Under the pieces are notes generated by a model. It was given only the letters and a program-made list of their open reading frames with translations, was not told where the DNA came from and made no database searches. Below, in pieces: positions 32,060-45,015 of a stretch of 64,000 bases of DNA. Location: the NCBI GenBank assembly GCA_022376465.1, contig JACDTU010000003.1:1860001-1924000 (forward strand). The letters run 5' to 3'. The DNA comes from Cubamyces lactineus (taxonomy: Eukaryota > Basidiomycota > Agaricomycetes > Polyporales > Polyporaceae). The stretch's first letter is position 1; each line of letters opens with the position of its first letter. The position numbers were made by a program, and so were the translations under genes.

Positions 32060-35000
32060 ATGGCACCGCCTGCTCAGGCTCCCCCCTCTGCCGTCTCCCC
32101 AGAGGAGCTATTTAATGTGGTATGCGGCGCGGCATCCCAGGATCCAGCTCAAGTGCAAGCGTCGACGACACGCCTGAAAGAACTTCTTGAAGTCCCCGGC
32201 GCATATGATGTACTACAGGAGATTGCTGCGACGAAATCTGTCACTCTACAGGTGCGGCAACAGGCCATCATACAGTTCAAGAACGCCGCAACTGGTCATT
32301 GGAGATCTCGCAAGTGGGTGATCTGATAGACCTCGGATTCTATGCTATGTACCAACCGCAGTGGCCCGTACTAGACTCTTTCCTCCGGAGCACAAACAAC
32401 GCATCAGGGAAAGATGCTTAACTTTCTTGGACGAGCCAGATGACATCGTACGTCCCAAATTTGTTGCCTCATCATGCCACAAGACCCTACCTAACTGCAC
32501 ACAGATTGCGGAGTGCAATGCCCTGATAGTCGCCAAAATTGCTCGTCAAGACTACCCAGTCAGTTGGTATGGCCTGCTGTAACTGCATTATCCCTAACGC
32601 CGTACTGATCCTGGTATAGGCCTGGCTTGATACCACATCTCGCTGGTGTCATCGGCACTTCAGTGGAGGGCCACTTGAGCGGCAGCGCGCCACAAGCGAC
32701 ATTGCTACTCCGACGCTCCTTGGAAGTGCTCAATGCGGTCCTCAAGGAATATGCCGCATACAAGATGCTCACAGGCGTCAAGACAATGGGTCAGGTATGC
32801 CAGACTCGCAGTCCGCGCGCCCCACAACGCATGCCCATTGACGCCTCAAATATAGATTGTCGAGGTTGTGCGAATGCCGCTGCAGGCGCACTATGCTCGC
32901 TTGGCTTCGTTCCTACCTTCGCTCACTCCTGCCGCTCTGAGTCAAGTCAGCACTGTCGAGAACCTGTTGCTCGCCCACCTCACCTTCAAATGTCTCTCTA
33001 GACTGACGTTCTGGGCCTACCACCGCTATACGTGTTGCAATGATTTCCATGATTATGAGCCTTGGGTAAGCGTCAATGTATTTCGATGACGCGACGCGAC
33101 TGCTCACATCTCTTAGGTAAACGAAGTGTTCCAAAACTCTACAATACAGTTCCAAGCCATCTCTGAACTGCGCATCAACGTAGTCTCGGCTCTTGGTTCG
33201 CCGCCTACGGATCCTGTCACCCAACGTGCGCTTGACCTGTTTACGAGACATGTTCGTATCTTCGGCAAGCTCTTCAGACGCATGCAGCGCAGTTCAACCG
33301 CGCGTTTCGTGACTCTGCCTATGTGTGGTGACCTTGTGCTGTACTACTGGAGCAAAGTGGTGCGAGCCACAACTGGGCCGCCAGAGCAAATTGCAGGTCC
33401 GCAGCGCTCTTCCTCAATGAGTATAGCAGGAGCTAACAGCGTAGGACAGACTCTTCTCAAGTTACTTTCCCTGTTCGGTTCCTTGTGCAAGGCATGGCCC
33501 TTTTCAGAGATAGTCTGGCACAATGGGCGCCGACGAAGAAAGACGGTTCCCCGAACGACCGAGGTCTGTACGGTGCATCCGAGTCAGAAGCATAGCTCGT
33601 GCTAATCGCTCGATATGACAGTGCTTTCCAAGGAGTTCGTAGAAGATGCGGTGAAGATCCTGGTGACGAGGTTCATCCCCCTGAATCCCTCCGACCTCGA
33701 AGGTTGGATGGAGGATCCAGAGGAGTGGGTCAATGCGGAAGAAAAGGAGAACGACCAATGGGAATATGAACTTCGGGTATGTATGCGTTTGTGCGATGTG
33801 TCAATGAGGTATTTGCTGATACTGTGTATAGCCGTGCGCAGAACGTGTTCTCATGACACTTGCTACTCAATACCCTCAATACGTGCGCCCTCTGATTGAG
33901 CTGACTTTCAACCAAATAGTTGGTAGGTACTAATGCAAATTAATGCGTCAAGTCGCATGGTTCACGTTGAGCAGGTCAGAAATCTATGGAGCTTCCCGCC
34001 ATCATCCAGAAGGAAGCACTCTACTGTGCCGTGGGGCGGTGTGCCATTCGTTTGAAGGAGTCAATTCCCTTCGAGCAATGGCTCGACTCCACCCTGATCG
34101 CCGAAGCACAAGTCACCGATCACAAGTGCGTCTTGCTGACCTCCCAGCTGTCGAATTCGTTGCTCACTATGGCTGGTATGCAGCTATGCGATCGTTAAAC
34201 GGCGAATCGCATGGTTACTCGGCAAGCTTGTCTCAGACGAGTGTCTTGCCGCGAACAACTCGAAGCTCTGGCAGATCCTCGTCCACCTGCTGCAAGACCA
34301 AGGTCCGGGCTCTGATGCAGTCGTGCGACTGACAGCAGCCATTGCGATCCGCGAATGTGTCGACGTGAGTCCTACTCCATACTATCCATATCTTAGCTAT
34401 CGACGCTTACGCCGTCATACAGAGCCTCAAATTCGACGCGGATGTGTTCGCGCCCTTCCTCCCGACGGTCGTCACCTCTCTGGTGCAGCTGACATCCGAT
34501 GCGGACACACTCGAGAGCAAGCGGAGGATAACGGACAGTCTCAACACTGTGATCGAGCGCGCCGAGAGCCGAGTGAGTAGTGTCTGCTTTGTCTGCTGTG
34601 AGCGAATCAGTAACGATGAAACTACTGCTATAGATTGTACCGTTGATGGGCATGGTCGCGGAGCCTATACCTCAGTTATGTGAGTAGGCATGTCTTGCTT
34701 GCTGACTTGTGCTAAACGTACCTAAAGGGACCGCTGCGGCCGAGGACTGGCTCTTCAAGGCGTGCCTCTTGGGCACTGTCACCAAACTCGTTGAGGTAGG
34801 CTTGCATATCTATCCGCTGATCCCGACTCGTGCTGACCTCCGACAGGCTGCGAAAGAGCACGCAAATTCCTTGAGCGCTCTCATCGTGCCGTTGATTCGT
34901 GATTGTTTCAACTCACCCGTACGTCAGCTCCTCCCACATCGTGTATACAACAGCTCACACTTTTCTAGGCACAAATGCATCTGGACCAGGACGCCTTCAT

Positions 35001-36242
35001 CTTGTGGCAGAGTGCGCTCAGGAATACCACTACGATCGATGGCGTGAACGGCGCGCCTGGCCTAATAGACCTTGTGCCCCTGATAATCCAACAGCTTTCC
35101 AGCAACCTGGAGGTGCTGGGTACAATCGTGCACATTGTGGAGTCATACTTCCTACTGGATGCCCCACGAATTCTCCAGGTTGGTCCATAATCCGCGAGCC
35201 CGATTAGCTGGGCTTACCAAATCATTGTCGCAGCTCTACGTTCTCGATATCTTCCGCGCGTTCCATGTTGCGATCAACGAAGCTGTCCACACCAACGTCA
35301 AGCAGATGACGACGGCGCTCTGCTTGCTCTTCCAGATTGCACCTCCGGGCCTTTGGGGTGAGGCTCTGCACATTTCTGGCCTCTTCGCTACCTTCGTTAA
35401 AGGTCTCGAGGAAGACAAGGTACGTTGAAGTGGAATCCTGGGCGTTTGTAATATTAACGTGACGCGCATCACAGCTTCCTACGCCTGTCTTGACGGAATA
35501 TGTCTATGTTCTCGCGCGCGTTGCGCTTGCAGACAAGCAGTTGTTCCTGCAGCTTGTCTCTGCCACAGCAGCTGCGCAGAACGTCAAGGAGGAGCGCATC
35601 TGGGAGCCGATCATGAATCAGTGGTGGAACAGGGTCAGTCATGCCGTTCTCTGCGTTCACTTGCATACCTTTGACGAGCCTCCCCCATCAGTTCGACAAC
35701 ATGTCGGAACCGCGCTCGCGTAAGCTGACCGCAATGGGCATCGCGAACTTGGTGTCTACCGGGCGGTCGGAAGTGCTCGACCGGTTGTCCACGGAGATCT
35801 GCAACCTCTGGTTGGACGTCTTTGGGGAGATCAAGGAGGCACAGGACAATCGTGGGACCGGGTATGTACCTCATAAGCTCGCTACCCTTGTCTCGATGCT
35901 TATACACCTCACCGGTGTAGCACGCCGCTCACGCTGTACTGGGACAAACCCTTCGAGGAAGTCTACACCGATACGGAGGGTACGCTTGAGCACGAACGTC
36001 GCAAAGCCGTAAGCAACTGCGCTTTCATTTTGCCTCTGTCATAAGTTGACCGCCCACTTCCGCAGGCGTTCGAAAACGACCCAGTACGAACCACTCCCCT
36101 GACTGGCTTCATCGCGGCTCGTATGCACGAAGCTGAGCTTGTTTGCGGCGGTGGCGCGGAGCTGCAGTCTCGCTATCTCTCCAAGGCGGATCCACTCCTG
36201 CTCAAACAAATCGGAGATGCCCTCAACGGCACGCTCCCGTGA
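32060..36242 (+). CDS. KAP120: Importin-beta family transport receptor KAP120 / importin-11
   Basis: Twenty-one exons: 32060-32313, 32375-32447, 32505-32566, 32620-32794, 32856-33065, 33117-33396, 33450-33563, 33622-33776, 33832-33922, 33975-34125, 34184-34364, 34423-34572, 34634-34679, 34728-34795, 34847-34918, 34969-35178, 35234-35419, 35475-35633, 35692-35861, 35921-36008, 36066-36242; 1023 aa, matching yeast Kap120 (about 1030). The N-terminal importin-beta domain reads LQVRQQAIIQFKNAATGHWRSRK. Further HEAT repeats follow, with LNPSDLEGWMEDPEEW and WLLGKLVSDECL as typical importin-11/Kap120 segments. It imports ribosome-biogenesis factors and other cargo with Ran-GTP. All exon junctions keep frame. 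Convergent with POLD3. Confidence 0.94.
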
Positions 36243-36476
36243 AGAACGCGAACCGTCGTATCTGCCATCAGGTCAAATCTATTAGGTCGCTGCTTGCCGC
36301 CGTTTTGCATAGATGGTATCGCTTAGTCACTCGGTAGTAAAGTGAACACAACCGCTACGTCCCACTGGTTCTGCAAATATAGGATATAATAATGTTACGT
36401 GTTCCGCCACATGCATATTGCCCACGCTACCAACAGAGCTAAGTAGTATTCCACGTATCCTGGGTGCAACTCGAGG

Positions 36477-38574
36477 TCACTTCTTGGGCTTCCCGAAGAA
36501 GTCCTTGAGACTACCCTGCGCCCCTGCTTTGCCCGCCGCGGGCTTCTTCGCCTTTGTAGCGCTAGACGCGCGAGAGATCGACTTGCTCTTTGCTGGTGCT
36601 TCATCGCCGGAGGCCTCAGCGTCATCGCCAGGAGATTTCTTCGCCTTGGCGGAAGAAGTGGTAGTAGGGGTTGCTTTCTTGCCTCTTCCCTTCTTTGGCG
36701 GCTCCTCTTCGGCCTCCTCCTCGTCAACGGATTCATATGACGAGTAGTCCTCTGTGACTGTACCGAGCGGACGTGAGACAGGTCGCCGAGGCTTTACTTC
36801 GCACGCAACAGACGCACCCATGTAGCCCTTGGCGTCGACGGTCATACGCGACTTCATCACCCGCTTCTTCTTTAGCCCATTGCGACCGACAGGGATAACC
36901 TTCTTTTCCTTCTTCTTCCGTGGCTTAGGCTTGGGCTTGTCTTCCTCCATCTCTTCGGGCTCTGGCTCAGGTTCTGGCTCCTGGGCCATCTCAACATCTT
37001 CATCATCCACTGGCTCAGGCTTCGCGGGCGCCGGGCGAGACGCAGATGCCTTCTCCACCAGTGCTGTATTATATAGGCATGAGTTTGCAAACGAAACATG
37101 TATCACAATGCTACAGGACTGACCGTCATCAATATCCATCATGGCCCGGAGGCTCTTCTCCGCCTCCGATTCGAGCACATCAGCGACGGCTGAGGCGCGA
37201 CCCTTACCCTTGCCATTCGCCTTGCGCGGCGCGGGGGAGGGCTCCTCATCTTCATCGTCGGACACGATGCGATTCTTGCGGAGCTTGATGTCACTAGCTG
37301 TAGTGGTTGGCGTGCTACGCTCCTTCTCTCGGGACTTTGGTTTCTCCTCAACGCCGGATGCTTCAGGCACTTCAGCTTTGCGCTTGATTCCGCGCTTGAT
37401 AATAGGCCGTGTGTCAGTATAGCAGGTAGCCGGTGCCTTGAGTGGAAACGAGCATACCTTGCCATTCTTCGTAGTGTCGTCATTCAAATCGAGCTTAGCG
37501 GTGCGCTTCGCAGCGTTCTCGATAGGAGAGACGCTCTCTTCTTTCTTCACCTTCAGATCCTTCTTGCCCTTGTCGCTATCCGACGGTTTCTTCGCTTTGC
37601 TCCAGTCGAGTTTCCCCGATGCCTTAAGTCTCGACGAGCTGGTCTTGTCCTTCTCTGAGCTTGAGGCAGACAAAGATGCCGATTTCATGGGAGTTGCCTC
37701 TTCTGATTTTGCTGCTCCCTCCGTCTTGACGTTGAGTGTTGGCTTGCGCGACATCGGTTCTGCAGCTTTCGACGAAGACGCCACCGGAGGTAACGGCTTG
37801 CCGATCTGGATATCGTTGAGCACTACGAAAAGGACAGTGGAAAACATGACACTTACCTTGACATCGGGACCAACAACGCGACCGAGTGCTATTGAGGACG
37901 TTGGGTCCTTGGCATCTGTCTTGTGTACTATGACTGAGGGGTCGCATATCAGGCCAGCGTCCTGATGCAGTAGACGGGTGAGTGGGTGGATAGACAGGAT
38001 ATTCGGATGCAAAATGTACCGTGAGAGGTGATGGGCTGAGGGAGTATACGTGGACGGAGAATATGCGGGCGTACTTCGCTTTTGCGTCTGGGTCCAGGAG
38101 AAGTTGGTGAAGGCCAGGAAAGCTTGACAGGCAACATACCTTCAAGATCCTTCTCTCCCACGAGAGTCAACGTTATGGTCGGGACATCTTCCTCTCCGCC
38201 GTCCACAGCTTCCGAGTCTATGTCCATATCATCTTGGGACTGTGTAGTAGATACACCTTGGCTTGGACCTTGGACAGGGAAGACTTCGCCGGAGACAAGA
38301 TATGTGGCGAACGAACGCGTCGTCTTGTCTGCGGACTGTTTGTGGAACTTAGCTAACTCGCTGCCAAGTCATAATCAGCGGGTCGTAGTAAGTATATGGG
38401 TACCAGGACACACGTTTTGGCGTCATTGACATGGAGGCTAAATTGGCGGCTGAGAGAACGGTAGGTGACCTTGCAGGATTGCTCCGCTTAGACTCATCCG
38501 TGTAGGAGTCTACAAGTGAGAGAACATACAACGTTCTTCTCTATGTATATTTGTTTCGTGATGTAGTCGTCCAT
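36477..38574 (-). CDS. POLD3: DNA polymerase delta subunit POLD3 / Cdc27
   Basis: Nine exons: 38530-38574, 38414-38469, 38140-38360, 38020-38087, 37857-37961, 37458-37805, 37124-37394, 36818-37063, 36477-36757; 546 aa. The N-terminal winged-helix domain (MDDYITKQIYIEKNVVTYRSLSRQF...HVNDAK, FHKQSADKTTRSFATYLVSGE) binds the POLD2/Cdc1 subunit. The rest is highly charged and disordered, with KGYMVTEDYSSYESVDEEE, a segment conserved in the family. The C-terminus ends GSLKDFFGKPKK; with the preceding Gln it forms a PCNA-binding PIP box (QGSLKDFF). It links polymerase delta to PCNA in replication and repair. Three MluI boxes lie just upstream of the start. Confidence 0.94.
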
Positions 38575-39012
38575 CGCAGGCATAGTGAATGACCGAGAGC
38601 ACTAGTGTGTGGACGCAAGAGACAGGACGCGTTGGCGAGGGCGAGGCGTCGCGAGACGCGTGACCGCAGACGCGTCTGTGGCTGAGATTTCATAGGCGCC
38701 CAGTGTTTAGCTCAAACCAGATCTACGAATCCGTTCTATTCCACTGCTGTACATCTGTTACTATCCAGTATACCCAAAAGGTAGGTTGCTCATAACGAAA
38801 TCTGGGAAGGTTACAATCAGACACGCTGTTTAAGAAATTGATACAGGGTCAATAGTATTCATATGCACCCTCTCAGGCTGTGCTCTGACGGCGCGTGGGC
38901 TTTCAGTCACCTTGATGCGGCACGAGCGCACCTAGACGTTGTCAATGTTTCTGCTATAGATTCGGTATAGTCAGCTGCTGAATGACCCGTCAGTAGGTGG
39001 CGTATAGGCGGC
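38575..39012. other. POLD3 upstream region
   Basis: About 440 bases between the POLD3 start and the stop of the F-box-like gene on the same strand. Apart from the MluI-box cluster no feature was recognised. Confidence 0.5.
38627..38675. promoter_or_regulatory. Three MluI cell-cycle boxes upstream of POLD3
   Basis: ACGCGT at 38627-38632, 38656-38661 and 38670-38675, beginning 53 bases upstream of the POLD3 ATG. The element binds MBF-type factors that drive S-phase genes; a replicative polymerase subunit is an expected target. Because they lie so near the start, the transcription start must be close to them. Confidence 0.6.
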
Positions 39013-40372
39013 TTACAACGGATGCCCACTAGGCCTGATCACAATCTTCAGGACTGGGCTCTCAACAATCGCTCTTGGTAGCAGATCGTGGATCATCCCT
39101 TTGCAATCGTCGTAATCGAATACCTGCGTCACCGTCAAAATGATATCCTTGATTTCCGGAAACCGTGTTACGGCCTGCACGACCCGTGGTGCGAGGCATA
39201 ACGCCATGGGCTCAAACACCTCCTTCGTGACTCGGTGGGGGGCCGACAGGCTGATCTTCAATTCCCGAAGAGTGCGAGGGGCGCTTCCTACGATAGCATC
39301 GTACACCTCGCCATGATTTTGGTCCGGTCGCAAGACGTCCATCTCCCATGACAAGCACAACGACTGGAGCCGCGTGCAGGCTGCGAGGTTACACATCTGC
39401 CAACCAACTTGCGAAATCGCATGAGCATATTGTGGGGTGTTTCAGCTATGCATTCCCGCGCTCACCATCCTCCTCAGGAAACTCCCTCTCAACTGTGTAG
39501 TCAACGTCCAGGTGGATTCTAGTAGCGTTGCAACCGTAGTGCTCCAAGAGCGACCGGACGAATAGCACATCGGAGGCGTTATCAAAGACGTTTAACGTGA
39601 GATGGTCCACATTGGACGCTCCGCGTCGAAGATTACACTCGAGAAAGCAGTCGTGCCCGTAAGTCCTCAGCTCGGCAATCGTCGGTGGATTTGTGTTTGA
39701 GATCGCTAGCACCTCAGAGGGAGGCACGTGCTGGTTGGCCCCGTACACGTCCTTATTACCCGTGATGATGAGCAGGCCGACCTCGAAGAAGCTGAGTATA
39801 TCTAAGGGTTTTGTGCCAGGTTGGACCAAAGGCATATAGGTGTTCACAAAGAGGTTCAGCGATCGCAAGGATACCGGGCGCGAGGGCAAGGAGCGATCTT
39901 CGGGCCAACCGAGAAGGACGATACGGTCGAGGTGGAGGTAGGAGAGGTTGGGAAGGGTGCCTACGATGTCCATCAACAGGGCAGGGGATAGCAGTCGTTC
40001 CGATGACGTCTGCTGGACACGCTCCCAAAGCGGTCCGCTATGGACTTCGACGTTGAACGCATCCTCATCCTCATCTTCATCTGGCGCGGTGCCAGATTGA
40101 AGGCGGAGGCTTCGAATGGCATTTGCGGCATGCGGGGTAGATTGGAGGAATACAAGGAAGTCGACGAGCCTACTCCCTACGGCGAGACTAAGTCCCTCGA
40201 AAAGCAGCGCCTGTGCGGGGAGTCTCCAGGATAGACACACGAGGGAACAAGATGCAAGAATTCGTCTGTCTCGATGCAGTCCATGTGGGTCGTCGAACAT
40301 ATGGCCGAGGGCGTTTCTTTGCGTTTCTCTCAGTATGTGGTACGTGACTTCATAGGGTAAGTGAAGAGCCAT
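39013..40372 (-). CDS. F-box/LRR-like protein of the basidiomycete family
   Basis: Two exons, 39466-40372 and 39013-39407, 433 aa. The N-terminal part (LPYEVTYHILRETQRNAL, ILASCSLVCLSWRLPAQALLFEGLSL) has the LP.E......L.......L..CSLVC..W layout of a divergent F-box, followed by leucine-rich stretches (LPNLSYLHLDRIVLLG, VSLRSLNLFVN, LRELKISLS). Agaricomycetes carry large expanded families of such proteins, presumably SCF substrate adaptors; function here is unknown. The ATG at 40372 was chosen because it places the F-box at the N-terminus; an in-frame extension to 40573 looks non-coding. The second exon uses an AAG acceptor (TTCGCAAG), the only one that keeps frame. The stop overlaps a possible donor, so a short further exon cannot be excluded. 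Confidence 0.75.
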
Positions 40373-40752
40373 GAAACTAGGCTGAGCAGGCGTGCGTGAA
40401 GTGGCTGGGTCGTAAGGAAGCTTGTACTGGTCGTGTAGATGGCCGTGGTTGATCAGGATTACGAACCGCTCAAAAGTGCATCTCGGCAGATGTATAGATG
40501 TAGATAGTACCGCATGAGGAAATGCAGCGTACCAGCGCACAAGACGAGGTGGTATGTCGTGCGCAGAAGTCACGTATCTGCTCGATCCTGTTCACAAAGA
40601 CACCACGAGGGGCAGTCGGATTCGATACTCACGTAATTCCAAAGTTGAAGGTAACCAAGTTGCAAGACAATGCGCTCCAAGAACATCCCCGCGCGCCGCA
40701 TGCAACGAGTACGCGGCCATATGAACAATCGTACGCGACCTCAAGTTGACAG
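40373..40752. other. Spacer between F-box-like gene and PEX2
   Basis: About 380 bases between the F-box start and the PEX2 stop, both on the minus strand. It should contain the promoter of the first and 3' end of the second. Nothing else recognised. Confidence 0.5.
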
Positions 40753-42353
40753 TTATTCACTCGATATGTCCGAGCCGTTGTCCGTATAGCTGCCCATACT
40801 ACCGCTCATGTCTGTGAACTCCGTGTATGCGTCTTCGCTTCCAAATTCGAAGCTCATCCTGCTCATTGAGTCGTCTCCGTCTTCATCGTCCACACCGCTC
40901 AGGTAATCTGGACCTTCGGCTTGCGCCTCAACCCTATCGGCCGCAATAACACCTTCAGCGCACCGTAGACACTCCCACTGAGTGCCTTTAGGTCCAGTTC
41001 CCGAACGATCGTCTGCGGTGCGCATCATACGCTCCGTGAGGCAATAGTAGCAGTAGATGTGCCCGCAGGAAGTGATGTATGGCGTTTGAATGGGGAAACG
41101 CGGCGCCTGGTCTGGATCACCGCTGTCTGTAGGTTCATCAGTGGCGGCCGTTGGATAAGGTGCAACTTCTGTCAGAGACGTCAAAGCGTTGGCAGGATCT
41201 GCGAAGTTGGTGGATGCGTTCTCCGCGCAGATGGCGCACTGGTCTTCGGGCAGTGTCCAGTATTTTCCTCTTCGTTGGGTCCCACTATGCACCGTCTCGG
41301 GTGAGCCAATGTACGGTCGTATGGACGCGGGGAGGATGGACGCAAAGGTCAGACGTGATGTTAAGGAAAGGATTTGTCGTCTGAGGGCCCTCGTGTTGAT
41401 GAGAGGGAGGAGGAATAGGAGGAATTCCTGAAACACGAGCCTATCAGTCGACTTTCGCCATAAAGTATGACAAGGTGCTCTCACAGTGAACGCATGCCAG
41501 ACCATCTGGCGGTTCATGAACTCGTACGATACTTCGCGCTGGAAATTGCGTCTTGCAGCGACAAGGCGTAAGCAAAGGAGTCTGTCCGCTATCGTCCGGT
41601 ATCTAGAAGAATCTCAGGCGATGAGGGGGAAGGTAGATCCCACTAGCAAGATGGTTTTACCTTCCATTCCATAGGAATACGACGAAGTTCAGCAAGGCAG
41701 CCAACCCATGTATGGACTCGAGACGGGTCAGAAGCTCCCATGCTTTACGCCGTCTGTCGGAGGATGGTGCTTCCGGCCAAGCATTAGACAATGCATGCGC
41801 CCGCACGCGATTGTGGATATATGGCACGAGGATTGTTAGGACGCTATGCAGTGCCAGAGTTGATCTGGGCAGCCAAGATCCTGTAAAGTACGCTCAAGGC
41901 CTGCTCTCCGGAAACAGGGGTAAGCTTACCGCCGTGCATATCTGTGCCTGTTCTAGAGGACATGTACTTGAGGCCTTGGAGCTTCGCGCCATAGCTTGCA
42001 CCATGATCCCAAACAGAGAATTTGTAGAGTACGAGGTGGATTAACAGCGTAAGCTCGGGTTCTAGCTTGGCTTTCAACGTGGACTGGGAAAACGTCGAGG
42101 TTGGACGCGTGTTCGGTCAAAGTAGAGAAGCGCGTACGTTCGCCAAGTTGAGTGCCTTGGTCAGGGGCTCCTTCAAGAGCTGGACAAGCTCTGCGTCGAG
42201 GAGTTCGGCATCCACCTTCCCCACGCGCGTTATGCGAGCAAGCGGGGTAGGCGTGGCGGCAATGTCGGCCTGTAATTGAGGTATTCTGCGTTCAGCATCG
42301 CTCCAGGCGCGCTGCCAGGGCTGTTCGAGGGCTGAAGGGAGAGTGGAGGACAT
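40753..42353 (-). CDS. PEX2: Peroxin PEX2, RING ubiquitin ligase of the peroxisomal membrane
   Basis: Five exons: 42138-42353, 41930-42083, 41661-41880, 41485-41602 and 40753-41427; 460 aa. The Pex2/Pex12 N-terminal membrane domain is seen in TRVGKVDAELLDAELVQLL, ASYGAKLQGLKYM, LTILVPYIHNRVRAHALS and LLNFVVFLWNGRYRTIADRLL, then [27 protein letters not shown]. The C-terminal RING has CAIC, CGHIYCYYC and CLRC Cys/His pairs. With PEX10 and PEX12 it forms the retrotranslocation channel and monoubiquitinates the receptor PEX5. An acidic Ser/Asp-rich tail of ~60 residues after the RING is longer than in yeast. The 3' end of exon 2 (around SSRTGTDMHGG) is the least certain junction. Divergent from PheRS alpha with 269 bases between the starts. 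Confidence 0.92.
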
Positions 42354-42622
42354 GGAACGAGGGAGACATCGCTTGCAGGACGCCGACGCCGGACACTATC
42401 CATCGCACTCGGAGTAGAGACGTGCATTCACGTGCCCGTGCCCTCAGCGATCGCTTTATGGGCGCTTCTCGAGTCAAGCCCATCTCGATTTCGATTGCTC
42501 GCGACGCTCTCAGTCTTTACACGGCGTGCCTCTCATCTCCTCTGCTCGTTCTCCCCATCCCAAAGCTCCAGGGATCTGCTGTAATCAAAAGCTGAACGGG
42601 AAGGCGCTGTGTTTCTGTGGTG

Positions 42623-44718
42623 ATGGCCGAGGCAATCCAGCAACTAATCTTGGACACCCTCGACAAAGAGGGTGAGATCAAGGATACTCGCACTCTCGTC
42701 CTTCCTGGGTACAAGGAGCCGGCGGCCACCCATGATTCTCAAATCATCATTTTGGGAGCTCTGAACTCCCTATCGAGTCGCGATGTACGTCATATGCTCG
42801 AGGAAACGCATGTATACTCAGTTATTCTTTAGATGATCACATATACCACGCACGAGACTGTTTCCCATGTCCTTACCCAGGAGGGTGCACAAATCGCTCT
42901 CCAGGGCTCTCATGAAGCCCGCGTATGGGCCGCATGCCCTAAGAAGGGTGAGGGTGAACCCATCCCTCCGAAGCAACTTCAGGAGAAGGTTGGCGCGGAA
43001 ACCGCCAAGGTCGGTCAAGGGCAGGCGTTCAAAAACAAATGGATTGGCAAAGAAGGCGATGGCCTCGTTAAACTTGTTCGTAGTAGCTGTCTTGCGGGCC
43101 ATAAACATATGCTGACCTCGACCCCAGGTCGATTCCATCACCGATAACACTCAGCTTCAAATGCGGGAAGTCGATTCCACTGGAACGCTGAAGGCTGGGG
43201 AGAAAGCTCTTGCTGAGTTGAGGAAACGCAAGCTCATCGCCCAACGGTATGCCTTTGGATGGTTATGAGAACAGATTCATTGACGGAACGTTGTGTGCAT
43301 AGGAAAGGCCAGTGGTTCTCCGTGAGCAAGGGCCCCAACTTCAGCACCTCAACAGCGAAGCCCGAGACAGATCTTACCGTCGACATGCTTACTTCGTAGG
43401 TCACGATGCTCTGCGGGATATCGTACCAACCCTCACTCTCTTCTCAGAGGATCCTGGAAGACATCGACTTACAAGAAATACAACTTCGAAGCAGATGGCA
43501 TACCCCCCAACGGTGGCGCATTGCATCCACTTCTCAAAGTCCGCGAGGAAATTCGGAATATCTTCCTTGAGATGGGGTATAGTAGTGTACTTGCGGCTAG
43601 ATCGCTTGCTTTGGTTGACCCATGTCAATATCCAGTTTCGCCGAGATGCCCACATCGTCCTTCGTTGAATCTGGTTTCTGGTGCTTCGATGCCCTTTTTG
43701 TTCCTCAGCAGCATCCCGCACGTGAAGTCCAGGATACCTTCTACCTTTCAGGTACATATCAATGCACACTCTCACACAATCACCCTCTCAAGCTTTCTTC
43801 AGATCCTGCCGAGTCGCTCCCGCCTCCCAAGGAGTACTACGAACGCGTATCAAAAGTGCACGAACAGGGTGGTTACGGCTCCACGGGGTACCGCGCGCCA
43901 TGGTCGCACGAAGAGTCACGCAAGCTGCTCCTCCGCACCCACACCACCGCTTCTTCGGCGTCAATGCTTTACAAGCTGGCCGCACGCTGCCGCGGCGAGG
44001 AGGACGATTCCGAGGAGGCTGTCAAGCGGGAAGGCGCGCACGCAGCCTCGACCGTTCCGGGCACAGGCAAGGCGGGCCCGGACGGCTTCCGGCCTGCGAA
44101 ACTGTTCTCCATCGATAGGGTGTTCCGTAACGAGACTATGGACGCGACGCATTTGGCAGAGTTCCACCAGGTCGAGGGCGTCGTCGCGGATAGGGGACTG
44201 ACCCTGGCGGACCTCATTGGTGCGCATGCCCGACGAGCGGCGCGAGATCGATGTGACTGACCAGCTGACACACAGGCTTCATGCGTGTCTTCTTCAAGAA
44301 AATGGGAATCGAGAACCTGCGCTTTAAGCCAGCATACAACCCATACACGGAGGTCGGTAGTCTCGGCGCAACCACCTGCCTTCCGCGCCTTCTTACATTT
44401 TGTCGCCATAGCCTTCGCTAGAGATCTTCGCCTTCCACCCGCAGCTGAAGAAGTGGGTGGAGGTCGGCAACAGCGGTATGTTCCGTCCCGAGATGCTGGA
44501 GCCGATGGGCTTCCCCAAGGACGTCCACGTCCACGGCTGGGGAATCAGTCTTGAGCGGCCTACGATGATTCGGTACGTGGTGTGAAATGTTCGCTATCTG
44601 CGTGGGGACCGACTGACGATGCTCCGTTGTCAGCTACGGCATTAACAACATCCGCACGCTGGTTGGCCACAAGGTGTCGCTTGAGAGCGTGGAGAGATCC
44701 CCCGCCGTCCGCTTCTAG
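42623..44718 (+). CDS. FRS2: Cytosolic phenylalanyl-tRNA synthetase alpha subunit
   Basis: Ten exons: 42623-42784, 42833-43075, 43128-43246, 43303-43395, 43448-43576, 43636-43751, 43803-44219, 44276-44352, 44412-44572, 44634-44718; 533 aa. N-terminal winged-helix tRNA-binding domains are followed by the class II catalytic core: [37 protein letters not shown] (motif 1/2 region), [45 protein letters not shown] (motif 2) and [11 protein letters not shown] ... [12 protein letters not shown] (motif 3). The alpha subunit binds Phe and ATP and works as an alpha2beta2 tetramer with FRS1, whose gene lies on the other strand at 56.9-59.3 kb. Stop at 44718 ends SPAVRF. Confidence 0.95.
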
Positions 44719-45015
44719 TGGCGGCCCGTTGCGACGATAAGGCGTAGAGAAGAGCAGTCCCGTACATTTGTACTCATCAAAAATCTTGCGGCGTATGAAT
44801 AAAAGTGTATTTCTGTGCGTGCAACAGAGACTACAGCACCGAGACCGGACGTATATGATCACAGATAGGATGAGCCCAGTACTCATAGCTCATGGGTGGT
44901 GATTTTACATAGGACAGGAAGGTGAATAACTTAGGGAGGATCGGCGATGTTATGATTTACAAATGATTCGTGGTGGAGGGATGCAGAAAGAGACGGCGAA
45001 ACGGAGATGAAGCTG

